Positions 1 to 9,080 are shown, counted from the first letter of the stretch. The stretch is DNA of 64,000 nucleotides from Flammeovirgaceae bacterium 311 (GCA_000597885.1 CP004371.1:4927001-4991000); one strand, 5' to 3'. The notes: generated by a model from the letters alone, not told the origin. Made by a program: numbers and translations.

Positions 1-412
1 CATTTAAAAATTCCAGGTCCTCCATTACTTTTCCCTGTTCGCTCACACATGATACAATTTGGGATTCACGCGACCTTTCACTGAAGTATTTATCTGCTTC
101 AAAATCAGCTATCTCAACTACGTTCCCCTGGCATCTTACCTGCCTTTCTGAATTAGCCCACCAAAAAGTTAATGCGACTTTGGGATATTGTTGGATTTCA
201 ATCCCTTTTTTTGAATTGACAGGGCCTGTGACAATAAATGCATCATTTTTGACTTCCTTCAATGAGACAAATCTTGCGTTAGGATAGCCGTCTAGCCCAA
301 TAGTAGACAGGCAACATGCTGAAGGTATGCTAACCGCACTTTGTAGCAGCTCTTTACCATACCAATCCTGAAATAAAAGAAAAGGATTCAATGGGGTCGT
401 ACTTGGATTCAA
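1..412 (-). CDS. Pyridoxamine 5'-phosphate oxidase family protein (partial, 3' end beyond window)
   Basis: The minus strand reads openly from a TTG at 412 to the left edge, about 137 residues. It shows the PNPOx layout: NPFLLFQDWYGKELLQS near the N-terminus, then STIGLDGYPNARFVSLK, a GPVNSKKGIEI stretch, LTFWWANSERQVRCQG and YFSERSRESQ, matching the family's FMN-binding strands and RQVR motif. The family oxidises pyridoxamine/pyridoxine phosphate to PLP in the cytoplasm; several relatives act on other substrates, so I do not assign pdxH. No ATG lies near the N-terminus; TTG is chosen because it follows the stop of the upstream GNAT by a single codon. The two genes are probably co-transcribed. 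The C-terminal part is outside the window. Confidence 0.8.
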   Translation of the reverse strand, partial: MNPSTTPLNPFLLFQDWYGKELLQSAVSIPSACCLSTIGLDGYPNARFVSLKEVKNDAFIVTGPVNSKKGIEIQQYPKVALTFWWANSERQVRCQGNVVEIADFEADKYFSERSRESQIVSCVSEQGKVMEDLEFLN

Positions 413-415
413 AGT

Positions 416-814
416 TTAACTGATTCTATCAATAATAAAGCTACTTTCCTGTTTCCGGAATCCCACTTTGGGGTAATATTCCATTGCAGACGGCACTGAG
501 AGTAAAAGCACCATTGACTGTTCCCCAACCTTTTCTTTTGTCAGTTCGATTAACTTTTTTCCTATTCCCTTTCCTTTATACTCATGCCTTACTGCCAAAT
601 CGGCCAGGTAACAGCTCCAACACCAGTCAGTGATAGAACGGGAGACGCCAACTAGCAATTCGCCATCCCAGGCGGTATAAATGAGGTTGGAGTTAGCATA
701 CATCTGCCTTATCCTTTCAGGATCATCTGTCGGTCGCGGAAGCCCTGAATTGACATAAAGCTCAATTATCTTCTCTGATGCAGGAATATCGTCTGATTTA
801 TAAAGTATTTCCAT
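416..814 (-). CDS. GNAT family N-acetyltransferase
   Basis: A 132-residue protein with the size and fold signature of a single GNAT domain. The acetyl-CoA binding loop is visible in ADLAVRHEYKGKGIGKKLIEL (the pattern V..xx.kGxGIGkkL, about residues 70-90), followed by a beta strand LLLSVPSAMEYY and the closing YPKVGFRK motif typical of the family. It would transfer an acetyl group to an amine substrate in the cytoplasm; the substrate cannot be told. Its stop lies 3 bases before the TTG start of the PNPOx-like gene, so the two likely form one transcript. Confidence 0.85.
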   Translation of the reverse strand: MEILYKSDDIPASEKIIELYVNSGLPRPTDDPERIRQMYANSNLIYTAWDGELLVGVSRSITDWCWSCYLADLAVRHEYKGKGIGKKLIELTKEKVGEQSMVLLLSVPSAMEYYPKVGFRKQESSFIIDRIS

Positions 815-850
815 AGGAACATTTTCTTCATTAAATAGATACTAATGCTA

Positions 851-1135
851 TCAACGTTTCAGTATTTTTTCCTCGCCACCAGCTCTTTCAACCTCTTCGA
901 GATCTCTCTTAGCATTACTAATCGTAAACTTCTCACCTTTGCTGAAGCGGTACTGTAGGTTAAGTCCTATGCTTTAGTTGCTTCCAGTTCTTCATAATTC
1001 TTAACGGTGCGGTTAGCATAGCGCTTAGGTTTTGAGAATCACCACATTGTTGCGGTTGAATATAGTTGTTTTTCGCTACGGAATCCTTCACGAATGGAAA
1101 TGGGTATAGGGAGTAGTTCACTCACCATAGTTTAT
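851..1135 (-). pseudogene. Decayed 3' end of an outer-membrane beta-barrel (TonB-receptor-like) gene
   Basis: Read on the minus strand and hopping frames, this stretch gives NPFVKDSVAKNNY, then FNRNNVVILK, then RYANRTVKNYEELEATK, then SIGLNLQYRFSKGEKFTI and a charged tail ending EEKILKR-stop at 851. These pieces join in the order of the last strands of a Bacteroidota outer-membrane beta-barrel protein, whose C-terminus typically ends in a strand such as LNLQYRFSKG. At least three frame changes separate the pieces and no start exists, so it is a relic. It lies in the same orientation as, and directly after, the LytTR response regulator. The family assignment rests on recalled pattern; the frame breaks are seen directly. 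Confidence 0.65.
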
Positions 1136-1137
1136 TC

Positions 1138-1878
1138 TTACTGTAGGCCTTTGAGCATCTTGTAAAAGGCATCAGCATAGGTATCACTGATAGGTATTAT
1201 CCGGTCTGATATTTTGATCCTCCCTTTTTCAATACTGTCTATTTTATCTATAGCGACTAAATAGGAACGATGTACTCGAGCGAATTTACTCCTTGGCAGC
1301 AGCTCCTCTAACTTAGCGAAGTTCAGCAGCGACATAATTTTTTCCTTTGGCGTGTGAATCCGCAAATAGTCTTTCATCCCCTCCACAAAAAGAATCTCCC
1401 GGATTGGTAGTTTCTGAATGACATGACCAACCTTCAGGAAGATATACTCAGCTTCGCTAGTAGTATCTGACTGGACTTCTTTCTGCTCTGGCTGTTGCTG
1501 TGGCTGCTGTCTGTTACTTTGCTCCTGGTAGAGGCGTAAAACACTTTTATAGAAGCGCTCGAAAGAAAAGGGCTTTAGCAGGTAATCCTTTACTTCCAGC
1601 TCAAATGCTTTCAGGGCATACTGATCGTAGGCGGTTGTCAGGATAATGAGGGGCTTTGGATTCAGCATAGGGATAAAGCTTAGCCCATCCAGATCAGGCA
1701 TGTTAATATCCAGGAAGAGCAGATCCGGCTTATCTGCTTCTATTTGCGCTGCTGCTTCCAACGGGCTTACAAAACTGCCTTTCAATTCAAGAAAAGATAC
1801 CTTCGTAATATATTCCTCCAGTATCACATGGGCAAGATGCTCGTCATCAATGATATAGCAGGTTATCTTTTCTTTCAT
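1138..1878 (-). CDS. LytTR-family response regulator
   Basis: A 246-residue two-domain regulator. Residues 5-120 form a receiver domain: acidic pair DD at 11-12, phospho-acceptor Asp57 in LLFLDINMPDLDG, and the conserved Lys in DYLLKPF. A Gln-rich linker (about 118-137) leads to a LytTR DNA-binding domain (about 145-246, with FVEGMKDYLRIHT and RVHRSYLVAIDKI). LytTR domains bind direct repeats in promoters. The gene overlaps the 3' end of the sensor kinase gene by 32 bases, so the pair is one operon and surely cognate. A plausible target is the divergent ABC/M1 operon at 3138, but this is inference from position. Confidence 0.93.
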   Translation of the reverse strand: MKEKITCYIIDDEHLAHVILEEYITKVSFLELKGSFVSPLEAAAQIEADKPDLLFLDINMPDLDGLSFIPMLNPKPLIILTTAYDQYALKAFELEVKDYLLKPFSFERFYKSVLRLYQEQSNRQQPQQQPEQKEVQSDTTSEAEYIFLKVGHVIQKLPIREILFVEGMKDYLRIHTPKEKIMSLLNFAKLEELLPRSKFARVHRSYLVAIDKIDSIEKGRIKISDRIIPISDTYADAFYKMLKGLQ

Positions 1879-2884
1879 GTGGCTGTAACTGATGATCGTA
1901 AAGCTGAAGAGTAACTGTATAGATTTTGCCTGTAGAATCTATCTCCATGCTATGTTTGCCCGGATACAACAAAGCCAGCCTTTTACGGATATTCGGCAAC
2001 CCAATGCCCCCGGGTTCGACCAGCGCAGTACCCTGCTTTGTCACGATGGGATTTTGTATACGGAAGGTAAGTGTATTTTCTGATACCACCACACTGACTT
2101 TTATATCACCTGGCTCCAACCGGGCTGGGCTGTGTTTATAAGCATTTTCCAGAAAGTGGATAAACAACAGCGGGGCTATGTAACAGCTAGCGATGTCGCC
2201 CGCTATTTCCAGCGCTACTACCGGCCCTGCATTATACCGAAGCTGCTGCAAACTCATATAATCCTGTAGATAGTCCATCTCCCTTGAAAGCGGCACTGTA
2301 GGCGCATTCGATTCATAGATCATGTAGCGCATCAGGGAAGACAATCGAAGGACGGCTTCCGAAGCAGTATCCGTTTTTTTGTATACAAGTGTGTGAATAT
2401 TACTCAGCGTATTAAACAAAAAATGCGGGTTAATCTGCGACTTTAGGTAATACAGCTCTGCCTGTACAGCCTGTTTCTCCAGCTGCTCTTTCCTGATGGT
2501 ATTAAGCACCAGATTTTCTGTGATTCTGGCCAGCCAGCTCAGGAAGATGAAGGGAATTATAAGTGAGAACAGGGAGATAAAATAGTATTCATTTATCAGG
2601 TCAAAAGTATCCAGCCTTTTGTAATGTAAAAGGATATATAGAATAGGGCCAGTCAGTGCAATTCCTGCCAGCCTAAGGAAATAAGCACGCTTCTTATTTT
2701 TCCCTAAGTACCTGGTCAGGAGAAGGAAATGGCTATAAAACACATACAATGCTGTCAGCATAACTGCCACGGTTAAGTGAAGCCATTGGGCAGTATCCTG
2801 ACTTAGTTGTAAAGCTAACAGCAGGCTGAACAGGATCCAGAGAATAGTGTGGATCAGCGTAAAAACCTTTTTAATTCGATTCAT
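1847..2884 (-). CDS. LytS/YehU-type sensor histidine kinase
   Basis: The likely start is the ATG at 2884 (MNRIKKVFTLIHTILW), giving about 345 residues; an in-frame ATG at 2962 would add 26 residues that do not look like a membrane anchor. Four hydrophobic segments fill the first ~130 residues. Then comes the His_kinase domain with the phospho-acceptor in QINPHFLFNTLSNIHTL, and a HATPase_c domain with the N-box-like HFLENAYKHS and GGIGLPNIRKRL. It autophosphorylates and passes phosphate to the overlapping LytTR regulator. A TATCTTTG element (2889-2896, reverse strand) resembles the Bacteroidota -7 box and sits only 4 bases before this ATG, which would make the mRNA nearly leaderless; no clear -33 box accompanies it. 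Confidence 0.9.
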   Translation of the reverse strand: MNRIKKVFTLIHTILWILFSLLLALQLSQDTAQWLHLTVAVMLTALYVFYSHFLLLTRYLGKNKKRAYFLRLAGIALTGPILYILLHYKRLDTFDLINEYYFISLFSLIIPFIFLSWLARITENLVLNTIRKEQLEKQAVQAELYYLKSQINPHFLFNTLSNIHTLVYKKTDTASEAVLRLSSLMRYMIYESNAPTVPLSREMDYLQDYMSLQQLRYNAGPVVALEIAGDIASCYIAPLLFIHFLENAYKHSPARLEPGDIKVSVVVSENTLTFRIQNPIVTKQGTALVEPGGIGLPNIRKRLALLYPGKHSMEIDSTGKIYTVTLQLYDHQLQPHERKDNLLYH

Positions 2885-3137
2885 AAAACAAAGATATCTC
2901 TTCCTTCCATTACGCCATACTCTACTCGGCAGTAGCCTTGCATCGATCTGCGAAATGGGCAATTAGTCCTGCCAGTGGTCTGGCGGAAGCAAAACGGCAC
3001 TGGTCGAATATTTTGCACCAACCGCATAACTCTTTTTGCATTCAGTACCCACAGTTGTTCCTTTACTACAGAAATAAGCGAAAAAGCTTTTCATACTGCT
3101 TCGCTTACGCTGCTAATACGCTAAAAAAAAATTAGTT

Positions 3138-4067
3138 ATGGAAAATCACCCCTTTAGTCTCTCCATTAGAAATATCACCAAAACCTACTCCAATGGAGTA
3201 AAAGCCCTTAGTAACATCAACCTTACTATCCCCAAAGGTATGTACGGCTTACTGGGGCCTAATGGTGCTGGTAAATCCACCCTCATGCGCACGCTGGCTA
3301 CACTACAAGAACCGGATGCGGGCAGCATACACCTGGGAGCACTCGATGTGCTGAACCAGAAGGAAGAGGTGCGCCAGACGCTGGGCTACCTGCCGCAGGA
3401 GTTTGGCGTTTATCCGAAAGTAAGCGCCGAGAAGCTGCTCGACTACTTTGCTGTACTTAAAGGTATCACCAGCCGTGCATCGCGCAAAGAAGTGGTAGAA
3501 AGCCTGCTAAGGCAAACCAACCTCTGGGACAAGCGCAAGCAACAACTGGGCGGCTATTCGGGTGGTATGAAGCAGCGCTTTGGTGTGGCCGTGGCGCTGC
3601 TGGGTAATCCAAAGCTACTCATTGTAGACGAACCGACAGCCTGTCTGGACCCTGCCGAGCGGGTACGTTTCCTGAATCTGCTCAGTGAGCTGGGTGAAAA
3701 CAGCGTGGTGATTCTCTCCACCCACATAGTTGAAGATGTATCGGAGCTGTGTACAAACATGGCTATTATCAATAAGGGAAAAATACTGCTGGAGGCCCAG
3801 CCGCTACAGGCTGTTGCATCCCTGAAGGGCAGGATCTGGCGCAAGCTGGTAGATAAGAGTGCCTTAAACCAAATGGAGCAGGAGCATAAAGTTATTTCTG
3901 CCAAGCTCCTCAGTGGCCGCAATATGGTGCATGTATACAGCCAAGAAAATCCGGGTGGTGGTTTCGAGCCGATAGAACCAGACCTGGAAGATGTGTACTT
4001 CAGCACCTTGACGGGCCACTACACGCCCGCACAACAGGAGACTAAAAAAGAGGAGATAAACGCATGA
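3138..4067 (+). CDS. ABC transporter ATP-binding protein
   Basis: A 309-residue ABC ATPase of the exporter type. Visible motifs in order: Walker A GPNGAGKST (about residue 40), the Q-loop in LPQEFGVYPK, the signature YSGGMKQRFG (about 140), Walker B LLIVDEPTACLDP with a Cys in the D-loop where Gly is usual, and the H-loop in LSTHIVEDV. The C-terminal ~90 residues form the extra domain common in antibiotic/lipid exporters. The stop overlaps the ATG of the permease-peptidase gene (ATGA at 4064-4067), so the two are translationally coupled and form one transporter. Confidence 0.93.
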   Translation: MENHPFSLSIRNITKTYSNGVKALSNINLTIPKGMYGLLGPNGAGKSTLMRTLATLQEPDAGSIHLGALDVLNQKEEVRQTLGYLPQEFGVYPKVSAEKLLDYFAVLKGITSRASRKEVVESLLRQTNLWDKRKQQLGGYSGGMKQRFGVAVALLGNPKLLIVDEPTACLDPAERVRFLNLLSELGENSVVILSTHIVEDVSELCTNMAIINKGKILLEAQPLQAVASLKGRIWRKLVDKSALNQMEQEHKVISAKLLSGRNMVHVYSQENPGGGFEPIEPDLEDVYFSTLTGHYTPAQQETKKEEINA

Positions 4068-7000
4068 TACTTCAGAAGATATTTCGCTATGAGTTCGCCT
4101 ATCTGATAGGGCGCATCTCTACCTGGCTCTATTTAGTAGTCCTGCTCGCATTTCCAATTGGAATCAAGCTGCTTGTTTCAACTGGCGATGGTGTATACCC
4201 AAACAATACATTACATATAACAGCTATGACCGTAATTGGCGGCCTTATATGGCTTGTAATGGGCGCGTCTGTATCTGGTGAAGCAGCAGCGCGGGACGTG
4301 CAGATGCGAATACATCCACTAGTATACACTACTCCGGTTAAAAAGCTTAACTACTTGGGCGGACGATTTCTTGCTGCACTTTCAGTAAATTCATTAATTA
4401 TACTTGCTTTGCCGATAGGTGTACTGCTTTCCTTTTACTTGCCATGGTCAGACATTCTGCCTGGTAGTGATCAGGAGGAATTACTGCCTTTCAGGCCATT
4501 TGCTTCTCTAAATGTCTACTTCTTAATTGCCTTACCGACTGTTTTTGTAGCAACAGCGCTACAATTCACCTTTGCAGCGCTTAGCCGCAAGGTGATGACA
4601 AGTTATAGTGCAAGCCTGCTATTAGCCGTTTTTGCTCAGATTATGGCTGTGGCGGTGGCAAAGCTATTCGGGTACTGGGACCTTGTAAAATTACTGGATC
4701 CGGTAGGTATTGTCGGTATTGTAAGCAGCGAACTGGGCACATGGACAGTAACAGAGAAAAATACGCGACTGATTACGCTGGAAGGAATGTTTCTTTGGAA
4801 TCGCATATTTTGGCTAGGTGTTGCCGCAGGTTTGTTATTGCTTACCTACATGCGCTTCAGTTTTACGAATCCAGTATCAAACAGCTGGGGGAGTCGCTTT
4901 AAATGGCGACCAAAAGCTAAAGTTAAGACTCCTGCTGATGCCACAAATTTCAAAGCAACCGCCATTTCTGTTCCACAGGTTCAGCGAAGCTTCGGCCCTG
5001 ATACTTATTTCCAGCAGATGTTTACCATTGCATGGGCATCTTTTGGAAAGATAGCCAAACACCCTCTGGGCCTTACGCCGGTGGGTGCCATTGCCCTGTT
5101 ATCATCGCTGTTTAGCGATAGCATCATAAGTGAGTTTGGGATTCCGCTGCTCCCAACTACCCAGCAGGTATTAGCTTACCTGAGCGCTCCTGTAAATAGT
5201 ATCAGTTCACCATGGGTAGTATTTCCGCTACTCATTATGTTCTTTGTTGGCGAGCTTGTATGGCACGAGCGAGATACAGGCATAAGTGATATTGCTGATG
5301 CAACTCCGGTACCTGATTGGGTATTCTTAACTGGTAAGTTTCTGGGATTAGGCTTTATCATCATAGCATGGATGACATTACTCATGACCGGAGGTATATT
5401 GATGCAACTGAACATGGGCTACGATAAACCTGAGATAGGCCTGTACCTGCAGACACTCTTTGGAATTCAGCTCATAAACTACCTGCTCTTTGCCTTGCTT
5501 GCCCTTGTGATACACGTTGTAGTAAATCAAAAATATATAGGTTACCTGGTGGTGCTTTTAGTTTTCTGCTTTATTGCCTTTCATTCAACCTTCAAGGTCG
5601 AGCACAGTATGCTCATTTTTGGAAAAGACCCTGGCTGGTGGTACACCGATATGCGTGGCTTCGGAACTACACTTGGGCCCTGGCTGTGGTTTAAAGCATA
5701 CTGGATAGCCTGGGCTTTGCTGTTGGCAGTGGCAGCGAGATTACTTTGGACACGGGGAAGAGGACAAAGTTTAAAATACCGGCTGAAGGTAGCTCAGCGC
5801 CGTTTCACAAGATCTACAAGCTGGCTTGCCATACTTGGTGCAGTGCTTCTCCTGACGCTGGGCAGCTTTATCTTTTATAATACAAATGTACTGAACGAGT
5901 ACCTGACCAGCGCCGAAGTCTATGAGCGCATGGCTGAATATGAAAAGCGCTACGGCCAGTACAGAAACACCCCTCAACCCCAGCTAACAGCTACAAAGTT
6001 GAATGTTGAGCTTTATCCCGACCGACAGGAAGTTGAGATCCGTGCAGCCTATACACTTGTGAATAAAGAAACAGAAGCAATAGACTCTATACATATCGGG
6101 AGTGTGTCGGGCATAGCACCAGCTGAATTAAGCTTCGATCGACCAGCTACCAGCGTGCTGATAGACAAAGAACTCAGCCACCACATTTATGCACTGGAGC
6201 AACCACTACGGCCGGGAGATTCACTACAATTGAACTTTGTAGTACACTATCAAGCGCGTGGTTTCCAGCATAGTGGCACAAAACCATTGGTGGTGGAGAA
6301 GGGAACTAACTTCACAAATTTCGACCTGCTCCCTAATATTGGCTACCAAAGCTACAGGGAAATCAAGGATGCGGCCTTAAGAAAAAAGCATAATCTACTC
6401 GCGCGCCCTGAGACACCTTCTTTATATGATCGTGAGGCACGCAAAAAAGCGTTAATTACAGATCAGACCACCTTAGAAGCCATTATAGGTACTACAAAGG
6501 ATGAAGTAGCCGTTGCGCCGGGTAATTTGCACCAAAGCTGGACAGAAGGCAACCGCCACTACTTCCACTACAAAACAGATGCTCCCATTGGGGCCGAGTA
6601 TACCATTCTATCAGGGGATTATGCGGTGAAGGAGAGCAAGTGGAATGGGGTGGCGATCAGGATTTACTACTATCCAGACCATGCCCAAAATATAGACAGA
6701 ATGCACAGGAGCGTACATGCTTCGCTGGAGTATTTTACAGAGCAGTTTGGTCCTTACCCCTATGGGCACTTTACCTTAGTAGAGCGCGCTGGTCCCGGAG
6801 GTGGAGCATCTGCGGATGGCAGCATCGTCTATTATGGAGAACAGTATGCCCTTATGAATCCCGATGACAGCCCGACTGGTTTTGACCTTCCGTATTATAT
6901 CATGGCGCATGAAGTAGGGCACCAGTGGTGGGGAATGGCCAGATTAACACCAGCCAGGGTCGAAGGAGCCGGTGTATTGATTGAGGGTCTTGCTGTATAT

Positions 7001-7675
7001 TCTGGTATGCAGGTGCTGGAAAAAAGCTATGGCGAAAAGCAATTGCGGCAATACATAGACTTTCTGCATTCCTCCTATGCAATACCACGCTCACTGGCAT
7101 CAGCTTCCTTGCTTCAGGCAAATGAGCAATTTTTATACTATCGTAAGGGTGGCATCGCCATGTATGCCCTGAGTAAGTATATAGGGAAAGACAAGGTCAA
7201 TGCTGCGCTTAGGCAACTGCTCCAGAAACAAGCATCGGGAGAGCAGCCATTGCCCACTACCCTTGATCTCTATCAGGAGCTACAAAATGTTACTCCTGAC
7301 TCATTAGATTACCTGCTACAGGACCTGTTTGTGGAGAATATGTATTGGCGCCTCAAAACAAAGCAATTTGAGGCAGAGCAAACCAAAGCAAGAGACTGGG
7401 AGGTAACGCTGAAGGTAGAGGCACAAAAGGTGGTGGTAGACAGTACAGGTTCTGAAAAAGATGTGCCGATGAATGATTGGCTGGAAGTCGGAATTTATGA
7501 GGAAGGCAAGGGTTTAGACGAGCCACTCTACCTCAAGATGCACCGCATCCGGTCTGGTGAGCAGACAATAAATGTAACAGTGCCGCGAAAGCCTGAACGT
7601 GGAGGTATTGATCCTAACCACCTGATGATTGACCTGAGACTTGACGATAATATGATGCAAGTAGACGGAGAATGA
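4064..7675 (+). CDS. ABC-2 type permease fused to an M1-family metallopeptidase domain
   Basis: A 1203-residue fusion. The first ~640 residues are two ABC-2 permease-like blocks with many membrane segments; the rest is a large extracytoplasmic M1-peptidase-like domain. The zinc motif HEVGH (about residue 949) in MAHEVGHQWWG and a downstream glutamate in IEGLAVYSG are clear. Two oddities: 20 residues separate HEVGH from that glutamate where M1 enzymes usually have 18, and the exopeptidase GxMEN motif is not visible; the corresponding place reads ERAGPGGGASADGSI. Such ABC-M1 fusions are known in Bacteroidota with LytTR systems; substrate unknown. It pairs with the upstream ATPase. Confidence 0.88.
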   Translation: MILQKIFRYEFAYLIGRISTWLYLVVLLAFPIGIKLLVSTGDGVYPNNTLHITAMTVIGGLIWLVMGASVSGEAAARDVQMRIHPLVYTTPVKKLNYLGGRFLAALSVNSLIILALPIGVLLSFYLPWSDILPGSDQEELLPFRPFASLNVYFLIALPTVFVATALQFTFAALSRKVMTSYSASLLLAVFAQIMAVAVAKLFGYWDLVKLLDPVGIVGIVSSELGTWTVTEKNTRLITLEGMFLWNRIFWLGVAAGLLLLTYMRFSFTNPVSNSWGSRFKWRPKAKVKTPADATNFKATAISVPQVQRSFGPDTYFQQMFTIAWASFGKIAKHPLGLTPVGAIALLSSLFSDSIISEFGIPLLPTTQQVLAYLSAPVNSISSPWVVFPLLIMFFVGELVWHERDTGISDIADATPVPDWVFLTGKFLGLGFIIIAWMTLLMTGGILMQLNMGYDKPEIGLYLQTLFGIQLINYLLFALLALVIHVVVNQKYIGYLVVLLVFCFIAFHSTFKVEHSMLIFGKDPGWWYTDMRGFGTTLGPWLWFKAYWIAWALLLAVAARLLWTRGRGQSLKYRLKVAQRRFTRSTSWLAILGAVLLLTLGSFIFYNTNVLNEYLTSAEVYERMAEYEKRYGQYRNTPQPQLTATKLNVELYPDRQEVEIRAAYTLVNKETEAIDSIHIGSVSGIAPAELSFDRPATSVLIDKELSHHIYALEQPLRPGDSLQLNFVVHYQARGFQHSGTKPLVVEKGTNFTNFDLLPNIGYQSYREIKDAALRKKHNLLARPETPSLYDREARKKALITDQTTLEAIIGTTKDEVAVAPGNLHQSWTEGNRHYFHYKTDAPIGAEYTILSGDYAVKESKWNGVAIRIYYYPDHAQNIDRMHRSVHASLEYFTEQFGPYPYGHFTLVERAGPGGGASADGSIVYYGEQYALMNPDDSPTGFDLPYYIMAHEVGHQWWGMARLTPARVEGAGVLIEGLAVYSGMQVLEKSYGEKQLRQYIDFLHSSYAIPRSLASASLLQANEQFLYYRKGGIAMYALSKYIGKDKVNAALRQLLQKQASGEQPLPTTLDLYQELQNVTPDSLDYLLQDLFVENMYWRLKTKQFEAEQTKARDWEVTLKVEAQKVVVDSTGSEKDVPMNDWLEVGIYEEGKGLDEPLYLKMHRIRSGEQTINVTVPRKPERGGIDPNHLMIDLRLDDNMMQVDGE

Positions 7676-8084
7676 GGTCAAATTTAAAACATGCAATTTA
7701 ATAAAATAAACTGAACATCGAGGAAAAATAAGTTCGCCTCACAAACACATTTCCTATCAGCCTCCAAGGTATGTCATATTATAACTATTACAGGCTTATA
7801 AGAGAGTTGAGAGCATTTTCACGGTTATCTGCAAACATTAGCAGACAGCATATTCACTTTTGTAATTATTTAGGCATTATTTAGTCTTATATAGAACAAA
7901 CAACTACTGACAATGAATATCAAGCCAGCTTTTCTCAAAAAACACTCAAGAATGCTTTGTGTAATATTGTAAGCTCCCCTGAAAATTGGGCCAGTTAAAA
8001 GTTGATTTTTCAATTTACAATTTCTTCTAATAAATCAGCAGGTGCTCTGAAGTTCAGCGCCTGGTGAGGCCGGTGGTGATTGTA

Positions 8085-8100
8085 GCGGTCCGCCGCCGCG
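8085..8100. repeat. GC-rich 16-nt mini-insertion, type A copy 1
   Basis: GCGGTCCGCCGCCGCG interrupts orfB between the codons of RLD and YNHHRPH. Removing exactly these 16 bases restores the transposase reading. It is identical to the copy at 9065 and differs by one base from the copy at 8416. The sequence can fold as GCGG-TCCG-CCGC. Confidence 0.85.
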
Positions 8101-8415
8101 GTCCAGTCGCCATTCTTCTGCTTTTTCTCGCACTTCTGATAAGGTTCTGAACACATAGGCATTTAGAAGTTCTCTTCTGATGCTGCCATTGCATCGCTCC
8201 ACATAAGCGTTCTGCATGGGTTTACCTGACAGAATGAATACCAGACGGATCTTATTCTCTCTGCACCAGCATTCTAGCTTATAAGAGATAAATTCAGGCC
8301 CGTTATCCACTCTGATCATTTCCGGCAATCCTCTGAACTCCTTTAGGTACTCTAGTACCCGAATAAGGCGCAGAGCAGGAATTGACAGATCAGCTTCCAT
8401 AGTGAGGATCTCCCT

Positions 8416-8431
8416 GCGGTCCGCCGCTGCG
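8416..8431. repeat. GC-rich 16-nt mini-insertion, type A copy 2
   Basis: GCGGTCCGCCGCTGCG interrupts orfB inside DDYN/REILT; its removal restores the frame. One base differs from the other two type A copies. As in the others, the base pair following the insertion on the plus strand is GT. Confidence 0.85.
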
Positions 8432-8488
8432 GTTATAGTCGTCGACGATGTTCAAGAGTCTAAAGGTTCTTCCATCCCAGAGGCTATC

Positions 8489-8519
8489 AAACAGCGCGGC
8501 TGGGGCAGCCCCGCTGCCG
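8489..8519. repeat. GC-rich ~28-nt mini-insertion
   Basis: Between FM and DSLWDG of orfB lie 31 bases where a single codon is expected, so about 28 are inserted. The segment holds nested palindromes (GGCAGC-GGG-GCTGCC and GGCTG-CCC-CAGCC on the minus strand). The exact edges are uncertain by up to three bases. It is longer than the others and may be a composite of two units. Confidence 0.75.
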
Positions 8520-8884
8520 CATAAAGTCTATCGACCAAACCTGATTGATTTTCTCTGGTTGAAACAGTGCCTGCTTTACCCTGGCAGGTAGTCTTTTCTT
8601 GTGCCTTCTTCTGATGTTGAGCCGAAGCTCGCTATAGACCCTGTAACCCGCTTATGATTCCAGCTGTGACCCTTCTTGCGTAGCCTGTAGTAGCACTGCC
8701 AAAAGCCAATGGAGGGATGTTTTTCAACCAGGCTCTTTAGCTGTTCAATGATAAGAGTATCATCTTTTTGCTTGGGCTGGTACTGATAGCTGCTTCCGGG
8801 CAGGCTCACTGCCGTACAGGCCTGACAATGACTTACTCCATGCTCCTCTACCATAAATCCCACTATCGCCTTTTTCTCATCAGG

Positions 8885-8899
8885 CCGGGGGCGCCCCCG
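8885..8899. repeat. GC-rich 15-nt mini-insertion (frame-preserving)
   Basis: CCGGGGGCGCCCCCG, a near-perfect palindrome (GGGGGCGCCCCC), sits just downstream of the orfA stop in the orfB frame. At 15 nt it keeps the frame and adds RRGRP before RPDEKK. It is the only insertion in the coding part that does not shift the frame. Confidence 0.65.
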
Positions 8900-8988
8900 C
8901 CTTAGAGCTTTTTTTCTACTGCATCCTTTAGGGCATGGTGTACCAGCGAGAGTTCTGCAAACATGCGCTTAAGGCGGGCATTCTCCTC

Positions 8989-9004
8989 CGCTCCGGCGGC
9001 CCGG
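8989..9004. repeat. GC-rich 16-nt mini-insertion, type B
   Basis: CGCTCCGGCGGCCCGG interrupts orfA in the coiled-coil segment KELE/EENARLK. Removing 16 bases restores the frame. Confidence 0.8.
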
Positions 9005-9064
9005 TTCGAGCTCCTTCATCCTTTTGAGCTCTTTTACCTCCAGGCCTCCATAGCGCTGGCGCCA

Positions 9065-9080
9065 GCGGTCCGCCGCCGCG
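9065..9080. repeat. GC-rich 16-nt mini-insertion, type A copy 3
   Basis: GCGGTCCGCCGCCGCG, identical to the copy at 8085, interrupts orfA between FYN and WRQRYGG. Removal restores the frame. The following plus-strand bases are again GT. Confidence 0.85.

Larger units (their letters stand above)
8010..8908 (-). pseudogene. IS3-family transposase OrfB (DDE integrase), broken
   Basis: Reconstructed in order: GFMVEEHGVSHCQACTAVS, HPSIGFWQCYYRLRKKG, WSIDFM with the first catalytic Asp, RLLNIVDDYNREILT, MIRVDNGPEFISYK with the second Asp, NAYVERCNGSIRREL with the catalytic Glu, and a C-terminal HHRPHQALNFRAP. This is a standard DDE OrfB. Frame is lost through insertions at 8085, 8416 and about 8489, a single-base deletion near 8640 (GTTTACAGG reduced to GTTACAGG), while the 15-nt insertion at 8885 keeps frame. 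Removing 16+16+28+15 nt and restoring one base gives 825 nt, exactly 275 codons. OrfB would be made as an OrfAB fusion by -1 frameshifting at the A7G run. Confidence 0.88.
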
